This document shows positions 6,373 to 11,116 of a stretch of DNA of 11,116 bases, piece by piece. Position numbers and translations under genes: made by a program. The notes below the pieces were generated by a model. It had not been told where the DNA came from. It did not search any database and worked only from the letters and a program-made list of their open reading frames with translations. This DNA is from Chloroflexota bacterium (GTDB lineage: Bacteria > Chloroflexota > Dehalococcoidia > SM23-28-2 > RBG-16-64-32), in assembly GCA_022561095.1 (NCBI GenBank), contig JADFRV010000058.1:1-11116 (forward strand). The letters are read 5' to 3'. Numbering within the stretch: the stretch's first letter is position 1; each line of letters begins with the position of its first letter.

Positions 6373-6429
6373 CACCTGCTCCTTCCCGATGAGAAAGCCG
6401 GGCTGCCGAGGCCTCCGGTGCCCGCTCAA

Positions 6430-6460
6430 TTAATAGGTTGTCTTGTAGTAGGTTATCTTG
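6430..6460 (-). promoter_or_regulatory. AT-rich tandem direct repeat upstream of the LLM/PPOX gene pair
   Basis: AGGTTGTCTTG (6435-6445) and AGGTTATCTTG (6450-6460) are direct repeats differing at one of 11 positions, with a 15-base period; on the coding strand they read CAAGAYAACCT. A TATTAA (6435-6430 on the minus strand) lies at the downstream edge of the repeats, a possible -10 without a good -35. Direct repeats beside a -10 lacking a -35 would suit an activator site. The rest of the gap (6373-6483) holds only GC-rich short stems. Function is inferred. Confidence 0.4.
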
Positions 6461-6483
6461 AAGGGCGCCTTCCGGCTAGGGCC

Positions 6484-6753
6484 TCACTCATGCCCTATCG
6501 TCCGCCCCGGCGAGATCCGGTCCCGCAGCAGACGCTTTACCTCGCCTGCCTCAGGCATCACCTTCGTCTCGCGGTTGGTCGCCAGCGTCTCCCCGTCCAG
6601 CCTCACCTCGAAGATGCCGCCGGAGCCCGGCACCAGCGCCACCTCGCCCAGCTCCTTCTCGAAGCTGGTGAGCAGCTCCTGGGCCAGGTAGGCCGCGCGC
6701 AGCATGAACCGGCACTGGGTGCAGTAGTGTATCTCGATGCGCGGAGACGCCAT
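6484..6753 (-). CDS. SelT/SelW/SelH-family (Rdx) CxxC redox protein
   Basis: This 89-residue thioredoxin-like protein belongs to the SelW-related Rdx family. The opening strand IEIHYCTQCRFMLRAAYLAQELL carries the redox motif Cys11-Thr-Gln-Cys14 just before the first helix. Selenoprotein members have selenocysteine at the second position, whereas this one uses cysteine. A helix ending TSFEKELGEVALVPGSGGIFEVRLDG, then strand-turn segments with ETLATNRETKVMPEAGEVKRLLRD, match the C-terminal strand and helix typical of the family. The role is probably thiol-disulfide exchange with an unidentified partner. It starts 15 bases after the membrane protein gene and is likely co-transcribed with it. The terminal TGA is an ordinary stop, since no family sequence continues beyond it. 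Confidence 0.88.
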   Translation of the reverse strand: MASPRIEIHYCTQCRFMLRAAYLAQELLTSFEKELGEVALVPGSGGIFEVRLDGETLATNRETKVMPEAGEVKRLLRDRISPGRTIGHE

Positions 6754-6768
6754 CTCAGCCCATCGCGA

Positions 6769-7278
6769 CTATACGAGCTGGAAGGAGTAGTCGTGGTTGG
6801 CCAGCAGGGCGCCCGCGTAGACCGTGGCGATGCTGACCAGGAGCGTCAGCGAGCTGACGATTATGGAGACCCGCCGCAGGCCCGCTGCCTCGGTCGAGTC
6901 GCTCCGCATCTCCTCCAGAAGCCGCAGCTGTTTGGGCCCGATGACGAACGTGTGTAGGGCGGTGAGGATGACCATCAGCCCCACCAGCACCATCTTCGTG
7001 GAGAATATCTGGAAGTAGCGGTATTCGGTGTCCCAAAGGTGGCCGAACTCGTCTGCCTCCTGGAACAGGTTGGATACGCCGCTCAGGACGATGACCGCCA
7101 TCGCGGCCCAGGCCAGCCAGCCGAACCGGGTCACGATGACCCTCATCACCCGCAGGCGCACCTCGGGGTCCTCGATGACCCGCACGGCTGGGACCGTCAC
7201 CAGAAACATAAAGAACTGCGGTCCTAACCAGACCGCCACCGCGACGATGTGGACCCAGGGCGTTATCGCTTCGCTCAT
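6769..7278 (-). CDS. Four-helix integral membrane protein, CopD-like
   Basis: This 169-residue protein has four predicted membrane helices at about residues 7-29, 52-72, 91-113 and 136-158. The first, WVHIVAVAVWLGPQFF, matches the entry motif of CopD-like and related small membrane proteins. His10 in helix 1 and His109 in helix 3 (ALHTFVIG) could bind haem or metal, but that is inference. The loop between helices 1 and 2 is rich in arginine and so probably cytoplasmic. The transported ligand or cofactor is unknown. The gene begins 13 bases after purA and ends 15 bases before the CxxC SelW-like gene, so all three probably share a transcript. An association of a membrane redox protein with a thiol protein is plausible but unproven. 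Confidence 0.75.
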   Translation of the reverse strand: MSEAITPWVHIVAVAVWLGPQFFMFLVTVPAVRVIEDPEVRLRVMRVIVTRFGWLAWAAMAVIVLSGVSNLFQEADEFGHLWDTEYRYFQIFSTKMVLVGLMVILTALHTFVIGPKQLRLLEEMRSDSTEAAGLRRVSIIVSSLTLLVSIATVYAGALLANHDYSFQLV

Positions 7279-7291
7279 CTGTATCTCATCT

Positions 7292-8590
7292 CTAGAGGAT
7301 CGGCTTGATCGGAATCGCCTGATCGCGCTCCGGGCCCACGGACACTAGGTGCACCGGCGCGTCCAGGAGCTCTTCGATACGCCGTACGTAGGCGCGGGCG
7401 TTCTCCGGCAGGTCCTTGAAACGTCGCGCGGTTGACGTGTCCTGCTGCCAGCCGGCTAGCTCCTCGTAGATGGGCGTGGCCCGAGCCAGCGCTCCCCGGC
7501 TGGCGGGCAGAGAGTCGGTCCGCTCTCCCTCCAGCTGGTACTCGGTGCACACCTTGATCGTGGGCAGCTGGTCCAGCACGTCCAGCCGGGTCAGGGCGAT
7601 AGCGGTGACCCCGTTGAGGCGGGCCGTGTAGCGCGCGGCCACCGCGTCGAACCAGCCGCAGCGGCGTGGCCGGCCGGTGGTAGCGCCGTACTCCGGGCGC
7701 GGCCCCCCTTCCCGCAGCAGCGTGCCCGTCTCGTCCGTCAGCTCGGTAGGCATCGGCCCGGCGCCCACGCGTGTGCTGTACGCCTTGTACACCCCCAGGA
7801 CGCTATCGATCTTCGTCGGCCCGATCCCTATGCCTATACCCGCTCCCCCCGCCAGCGATGACGGCACCGAGGAGGTGACATACTCGTAGGTGCCGGCGTC
7901 CAGGTCCAGCAGCGACCCCTGTGCTCCTTCCAGCAGCACCGTATCGCCGCGGCCCATCGCCTCCTGTACCAGCGCCGCCGTATCCGTCACGAACGGCGCC
8001 AGCCGCGAGCCGTAATCGGCGTATTCGGCGTGCACCCGCTCTGTGGACAGAGGCTCGGCCCCGTACAGCTTCTCCAGCGTGGCGTTCTTGTAAGGCACCA
8101 GGAAAGAGAGCAGCTCAAGCAGCGACTCCTTGTCCATGAGATCGGCGATCCGTACGCCGGCGCGGCCCACCTTGTCCACGAAAGCCGGCCCCACGCCGCG
8201 GCCCGTGGTCTCAATCGCCGCCTTTCCCCGTAGCTCTTCGTCCATCCGCTCGATGAGCGGGTGCCAGGGCATCAGCACCTGGGCGCGATCGCTAAGGAAC
8301 AGCCGGCCCTGGACGGAGACGCCGCGCGACTGGAGCTCCTCGATCTCCGCCAGCAGCACCGGCGGGTCGATGACCAGGCCGTTGCCGATGACGCAGATCT
8401 TGTCTGGGTAGAAGATGCCCGCCGGCACCAGGTGTAGCTTGAACTCGCCCAGCTCATTGACCACGGTGTGACCGGCGTTGTTGCCGGCTGAGTACCGGGC
8501 CACTACCTGGGCCTTCTGCGCCAGCAGGTCTACGACCCTGCCTTTCCCCTCATCCCCCCACTGACCGCCTACCACTACGATAACTGGCAT
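7292..8590 (-). CDS. purA: Adenylosuccinate synthetase
   Basis: PurA joins IMP and aspartate using GTP, giving adenylosuccinate, the first committed step to AMP. The 432-residue length is normal. GGQWGDEGKGR (8-18) is the P-loop-like GTP motif, with catalytic Asp13 and Lys16; the usual final lysine is arginine here. NNAGHT (37-42) contains catalytic His41. TTGRGVGP binds IMP, EGAQGSLLDLDAGTY and YVTSSVPSSLAGG form the base-binding region, and YGATTGRPRRCGWFD plus TRLDVLD are the late conserved blocks. The DAGTYEYVTSSV segment departs from the common DHGTYPYVTSSN; I believe this may be normal in some Chloroflexota, but cannot check. The gene is read from the strong promoter at 8642-8670 through a structured leader. 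A membrane protein gene follows 13 bases downstream. Confidence 0.97.
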   Translation of the reverse strand: MPVIVVVGGQWGDEGKGRVVDLLAQKAQVVARYSAGNNAGHTVVNELGEFKLHLVPAGIFYPDKICVIGNGLVIDPPVLLAEIEELQSRGVSVQGRLFLSDRAQVLMPWHPLIERMDEELRGKAAIETTGRGVGPAFVDKVGRAGVRIADLMDKESLLELLSFLVPYKNATLEKLYGAEPLSTERVHAEYADYGSRLAPFVTDTAALVQEAMGRGDTVLLEGAQGSLLDLDAGTYEYVTSSVPSSLAGGAGIGIGIGPTKIDSVLGVYKAYSTRVGAGPMPTELTDETGTLLREGGPRPEYGATTGRPRRCGWFDAVAARYTARLNGVTAIALTRLDVLDQLPTIKVCTEYQLEGERTDSLPASRGALARATPIYEELAGWQQDTSTARRFKDLPENARAYVRRIEELLDAPVHLVSVGPERDQAIPIKPIL

Positions 8591-8613
8591 AAAATAATCC
8601 GCCCTGGCGGACT
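8591..8613 (-). terminator. Terminator-like hairpin and T-tract in the purA leader
   Basis: On the minus strand AGTCCGC (8613-8607) and GCGGATT (8602-8596) pair over 7 bp, counting one G-T wobble, around a CAGG loop. ATTTT follows directly, then the purA ATG at 8590. The layout looks like a short intrinsic terminator, and the stem hides GGCGG, the only purA ribosome site I see. It could act as a leader attenuator or simply as a translational control hairpin. It lies about 25 bases downstream of the predicted transcript start. No ligand-binding domain is evident. Confidence 0.45.
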
Positions 8614-8641
8614 CCTTTCCTCACCCGTCAGTCCGCAGGGG

Positions 8642-8670
8642 AGTATAGGGGCCGCAGCGCGGCCGGTCAA
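8642..8670 (-). promoter_or_regulatory. Strong sigma70-type promoter of purA, with a palindromic spacer
   Basis: The minus strand reads TTGACC (8670-8665), a 17-base spacer, then TATACT (8647-8642): 5 of 6 matches to each consensus hexamer at the ideal spacing. Transcription would start near 8635, with a leader of about 45 bases. The spacer contains a perfect inverted repeat, GGCCGC-AGC-GCGGCC (8650-8664), which could be an operator. This is the best promoter match in the window. Confidence 0.75.
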
Positions 8671-8720
8671 GAGGCGGTGTCACCGTTCGGTACATTGGCG
8701 ACGCGAAGCCGCATCCACGG

Positions 8721-9185
8721 TCAACCCAGCGTGAGTTCGGGGAAGTAGGTGGCGTAGTACCCTCTGTCCCTCGTCAGCAGCTGATCGGCTTGCACCAGGG
8801 CATGTGCTCCGATGATGAAGTCAGCGACCACATGCTGTCTGGGCTGGATACTCGCTCCGCACTTGTCGCAGTGGAGGTCCGGCGTGGCTCCGCACTGGGG
8901 ACAGGTCAGCGAAGGGCGTCGGCGGATGTACTCGCTCCAGGCTCTGCCCGCCCGATACAGCGCGTCGGCGTTCGAGGACTCCAGCCGAAGGCCGGTATCG
9001 GCGAGGAAGCGCTCGAGCCTCTCCTGCTCAGCGAAGTGGACGGCCAGCTCGGCGTACACCGGGTCGCTGATGAGCACAGCGCCCGCCCGCAGAGCCTCCG
9101 CCAGGGCGTGCTCGGACTCATCGCCGTGAGGGGCGTCGGGGATGAGGACGTCGAGTAGAATGTTAGTGTCGACGGCGCTGATCAT
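8721..9185 (-). CDS. vapC: PIN-domain toxin, VapC family, with an internal zinc ribbon
   Basis: This 154-residue protein is a VapC-type PIN-domain ribonuclease, likely the toxin partner of the AbrB-family gene upstream. Acidic residues at the expected places for metal binding are Asp6 (AVDTNILLD), Glu46 (VYAELA), Asp122 (VVADFIIGAHA) and Asp140 (LLTRDRGYYATYFPEL). Between residues about 90 and 115 an insert carries CPQCG (Cys95 and Cys98) and CDKCG (Cys106 and Cys109), a four-cysteine zinc ribbon not part of the core PIN fold. The RNA target is unknown. Start and stop of the pair overlap as ATGA at 9182-9185, so translation is coupled. Gene names follow family similarity only. An alternative role as a plain PIN nuclease without toxicity cannot be excluded. 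Confidence 0.9.
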   Translation of the reverse strand: MISAVDTNILLDVLIPDAPHGDESEHALAEALRAGAVLISDPVYAELAVHFAEQERLERFLADTGLRLESSNADALYRAGRAWSEYIRRRPSLTCPQCGATPDLHCDKCGASIQPRQHVVADFIIGAHALVQADQLLTRDRGYYATYFPELTLG

Positions 9186-9418
9186 GTACCGCGTCCGCCG
9201 CGGGCGGACTCGACGAGCTCGTCGGAATCGCGGCCGGCGAGGTGCTTGAGATAGCCGCGATACTTCTTGAAGGGGGAGGCTGGCACCAGCTTCTGGACGC
9301 GGAAGCCGGAGCGGTCCTCGACGAACTCGATCTCGTCGCCGGGCCGGAGCCCGAGGCGCTCACGCACGTCCTTAGGGATGGTGACTTGGCCCTTGGTGGT
9401 AATCTTCGTCTTCGGCAT
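9182..9418 (-). CDS. vapB: AbrB/SpoVT-family antitoxin, VapB-like
   Basis: This 78-residue protein begins with the swapped-hairpin DNA-binding pattern of AbrB-family proteins: KITTKGQVTIPKDVRERLGLRPGDEIEFVED (4-34). The C-terminal half (PASPFKKYRGYLKHLAGRDSDELVESARGG) is charged, as in antitoxin regions that wrap around a VapC partner. It would neutralise the PIN toxin encoded immediately downstream and, with it, repress its own promoter at the dyads upstream. The ATG follows AAGGA with 7-base spacing; a longer frame starting at 9499 reaches beyond the predicted transcript start near 9451 and was rejected. The gene overlaps vapC by ATGA, the usual arrangement of these operons. Confidence 0.92.
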   Translation of the reverse strand: MPKTKITTKGQVTIPKDVRERLGLRPGDEIEFVEDRSGFRVQKLVPASPFKKYRGYLKHLAGRDSDELVESARGGRGT

Positions 9419-9434
9419 GGTGCGTCCTTCAAGG

Positions 9435-9466
9435 GTAAGGATTAACTTCCTTACTACATTGTAAGG
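9435..9466 (-). promoter_or_regulatory. Three alternating GTAAGG half-sites, candidate vapBC operator
   Basis: GTAAGGA (9435-9441) pairs with TCCTTAC (9448-9454) around six bases, and CCTTAC (9449-9454) pairs with GTAAGG (9461-9466) around six. The middle half-site is therefore shared by two overlapping dyads. The array covers the predicted -10 and start of transcription of the antitoxin gene and suits repression by an AbrB-like dimer or by toxin-antitoxin complexes. Confidence 0.65.
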
Positions 9467-9486
9467 GATTGGCTTCGAGGACGCAA
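9458..9486 (-). promoter_or_regulatory. Promoter of the toxin-antitoxin operon
   Basis: The minus strand reads TTGCGT (9486-9481), a 17-base spacer, then TACAAT (9463-9458), 5 of 6 matches to the -10 consensus. The predicted start near 9451 lies about 33 bases before the antitoxin ATG. The -10 overlaps a half-site of the 9435-9466 array. Confidence 0.55.
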
Positions 9487-9574
9487 GCCTGTTCGTCAAC
9501 TTCGTGAGAGATCAGATCCTGGCCTGAGGCACTTGTTCTCCACCTTCGTCGACCCACTACCGAAGGGCCAGCCT

Positions 9575-9611
9575 TTGCCAACTTCTGCCCTGCCTGATAC
9601 CCTAGCAGGGC
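9575..9611 (+). promoter_or_regulatory. Possible promoter and inverted repeat upstream of the acyl-CoA dehydrogenase
   Basis: TTGCCA (9575-9580) and TACCCT (9598-9603) are spaced by 17 bases; the first is a good -35, the second a poor -10. GCCCTGC (9587-9593) and GCAGGGC (9605-9611) form a perfect 7-bp inverted repeat with an 11-base loop across the -10, a candidate repressor site. The rest of the 9500-9639 gap shows only a short CCTTCG-N12-CGAAGG repeat (9543-9566). Regulator unknown. Confidence 0.35.
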
Positions 9612-9639
9612 CGAGAGACGTAGCTTGTGAGGCGACGCC

Positions 9640-11116
9640 ATGACTGAACCTATCGACTATGCGAAGCTGGAGTCCGCCATCGGCCTCAACTGGTACCAGG
9701 TCGACCCCGACCTGAAAGCGCTGATGGACCGCTACCTGTCGCCCGAGGATCGCGGCTGGGCCGAGGAGCGGCTCCAGCGCTGGGGCGAGATATGCGGCGG
9801 GCCCATCGCCGCCAACGCCGAGGTGATCGACCGTAACCCGCCGCGCCTGGAGCGCTACGACGCCTGGGGCAACGAGACCAACCGCGTTGAGCACCACCCG
9901 GACGCCATCGATACCAAGCGCTACATCTGGGAGGAGGGCCCCCACGCCCTGGAGGCGGCGGGCAAGGAGGTGCCGCCCGTCCTGGGCAGCGCCTTCACCT
10001 ACCTCCTCAGCCAGTCGGACACCGGCATGGTCTGTGCCACCGGCATGACCGGCGGCGTCATCGCCCTCGTCGACCGCTACGCGCCGTCCGGCATCCGCGA
10101 GGAGCTGATGGACCACCTGATGGCGTCCTCCTACGATGACAGCTGGGACGGCGCCATGTTCATGACCGAGATACGCGGCGGCTCCGACCTCGCCACCACC
10201 GATACGACGGCCAAACAGGTGGACGAGCGCACCTGGCTGCTCAACGGCTCCAAGTGGTTCTGCTCCAACGTGGACGCCAAGGCGATCGCCACCCTCGCCC
10301 GGCCGGAGGGTTCCGATCCCGGCCTGCGCGGCCTCGCCCTCTTCGTCGTCCCCGTTACCCGCGCCGACGGCTCCCCTAACGGCATCCACATCAAACGCAT
10401 CAAGGACAAGCTGGGCACCCGCTCCGTGCCCACCGCCGAGGTCGATTTCGTCGATGCCGAGGCCTACATCCTTAGCAACCCCCAATCTGACTCGTCGGAG
10501 TCGCGGGGGCTGAACCGGATGATGAGCATGGTCAACGGCTCGCGGCTGGGCGTGGCCGCCATGGGGCTGGGCATCGCCCGCCGCTGCTTCCTGGAAGCGG
10601 CGATCTACGCCGCCCATCGTGAGGCGTTCGGGCGCCGGCTGGACGAGCTGCCCCTGGTCCAGGAAACGCTCCTCCAGATGGCCGTCGAAGTCGAGGCCGC
10701 TGCCGCTGCCGTGTTCGAGACCTCGTCTCTCGCCGGGCGCTCCGGCGACGAGGAGGCGCGGCGGCTGTACCGCATCATGGTGCCGCTCTCCAAGTTCCGC
10801 GCCGCCCGCCGCGGCCTGGAGATCGCCAGCCAGGGGCTGGAGGTGCTCGGCGGCAACGGCTACATCGAGAGCTGGCCCCTGGCACGCCAGTTCCGCGACG
10901 CCCAGTGCCACACCATCTGGGAGGGCACGGAGAACATCATCTCCCTGGACGTCCTCCGCGCCATCGCCAAAGAGCACGCCCACGACGCCCTCCTGGGTCG
11001 CGTCGACGAGGCGCTGGCTAAGGCCGATCACCCGGCGCTGGCGGCTGTCCGCGGCGCCGTCGAGGGCGCCCGCGCCGAGGCTGTCGAGGCGCTCGCTGTC
11101 ATCGCCTCCCTGCCCA
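9640..11116 (+). CDS. AidB-like acyl-CoA dehydrogenase (3' end outside window)
   Basis: The frame runs from ATG 9640 to the window edge, 492 residues, without a stop. It is an acyl-CoA dehydrogenase of the AidB-related branch. FMTEIRGGSDLATTDT (about 174-189) is the FAD/substrate signature, SKWFCSNVDA the next strand, and AHREAFGRRLDELPLVQ (about 325-341) the helix that contacts FAD of the partner subunit. QGLEVLGGNGYIESWPLARQFRD, followed by TIWEGTENIISLDVLRA, holds the predicted catalytic Glu428. The N-terminal domain is long, as in AidB relatives. It would oxidise an acyl-CoA with electron-transfer flavoprotein; the substrate is unknown, and DNA-repair activity as in E. coli AidB should not be assumed. 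Long antisense frames opposite it are shadows of GC-rich codons. It is divergent from vapBC. Confidence 0.9.
   Translation, partial: MTEPIDYAKLESAIGLNWYQVDPDLKALMDRYLSPEDRGWAEERLQRWGEICGGPIAANAEVIDRNPPRLERYDAWGNETNRVEHHPDAIDTKRYIWEEGPHALEAAGKEVPPVLGSAFTYLLSQSDTGMVCATGMTGGVIALVDRYAPSGIREELMDHLMASSYDDSWDGAMFMTEIRGGSDLATTDTTAKQVDERTWLLNGSKWFCSNVDAKAIATLARPEGSDPGLRGLALFVVPVTRADGSPNGIHIKRIKDKLGTRSVPTAEVDFVDAEAYILSNPQSDSSESRGLNRMMSMVNGSRLGVAAMGLGIARRCFLEAAIYAAHREAFGRRLDELPLVQETLLQMAVEVEAAAAAVFETSSLAGRSGDEEARRLYRIMVPLSKFRAARRGLEIASQGLEVLGGNGYIESWPLARQFRDAQCHTIWEGTENIISLDVLRAIAKEHAHDALLGRVDEALAKADHPALAAVRGAVEGARAEAVEALAVIASLP

Noticed and set aside
6373..6429. An N-terminal extension of the LLM-class protein to 6429
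   Set aside because: MRLGFNLPQIG is the usual family N-terminus and has AAGGAG before it; the extension is proline- and arginine-rich and unrelated.
6484..6486. TGA at the end of the SelW-like gene as a selenocysteine codon
   Set aside because: The redox site is already CxxC near the N-terminus, the protein has full family length, and nothing family-like follows the TGA.
9419..9499. An N-terminal extension of the AbrB-family antitoxin to 9499
   Set aside because: It would cover the promoter and operator, and AbrB-family proteins begin just before the KITTKGQVTIP motif.
9543..9566. CCTTCG-N12-CGAAGG repeat as a terminator for a gene on the plus strand
   Set aside because: There is no T-run after it and no gene ends upstream on that strand; the stem is short and has a long loop.
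9496..11031. A 511-codon open frame on the minus strand opposite the acyl-CoA dehydrogenase
   Set aside because: Its translation is low-complexity (rich in G, A, V, D, H) and shows no domain, whereas the plus strand has clear acyl-CoA dehydrogenase motifs. GC-rich codons on one strand often leave the opposite strand open.
1..11116. CRISPR array, transposase, phage genes or tRNA
   Set aside because: No regularly spaced repeats, transposase motifs, terminal repeats or tRNA cloverleaf were seen on either strand.

Overview
Organism: a GC-rich bacterium that makes lysine by the diaminopimelate route and carries two flavin/F420-type oxidoreductases, a CxxC SelW-like protein and an AidB-like acyl-CoA dehydrogenase. 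Together these suggest Chloroflexota (Dehalococcoidia/SAR202-like) or, less likely, Actinomycetota. This is an inference from gene content and protein flavour; no rRNA or other marker gene lies in the window.

Layout, plus strand (1-4484): the 3' end of dapB, a sulfide:quinone oxidoreductase-like flavoprotein, asd, dapA, a small dimeric alpha/beta-barrel protein and a PH-like hypothetical protein. dapB, asd and dapA supply three steps from aspartyl phosphate to tetrahydrodipicolinate. The flavoprotein splits the lysine cluster and has its own upstream region, with a perfect 10-bp dyad that fits the motif I recall for the persulfide-sensing ArsR repressors SqrR/BigR.

Layout, minus strand (9418 down to 4481): a vapBC-type toxin-antitoxin pair with an operator of three alternating half-sites; purA with the best sigma70-type promoter in the window and a hairpin/T-tract leader; then, downstream of purA, a four-helix CopD-like membrane protein, a SelW-like CxxC protein, an LLM-class F420-type oxidoreductase, an F420-type PPOX protein and a zinc-ribbon membrane protein whose full frame has no ordinary start codon. 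The last gene converges on the plus-strand PH-like gene, and their stop codons overlap in one CTAG.

The right end (9640-11116, plus) is an AidB-like acyl-CoA dehydrogenase that runs off the window, divergent from the toxin-antitoxin pair. No tRNA, rRNA, CRISPR array, transposase or attachment site was seen. Most of the content is housekeeping. The unusual parts are regulatory (flavoprotein, vapBC, purA, acyl-CoA dehydrogenase) and structural (zinc ribbon inside the PIN toxin; missing start codon of the zinc-ribbon membrane protein).
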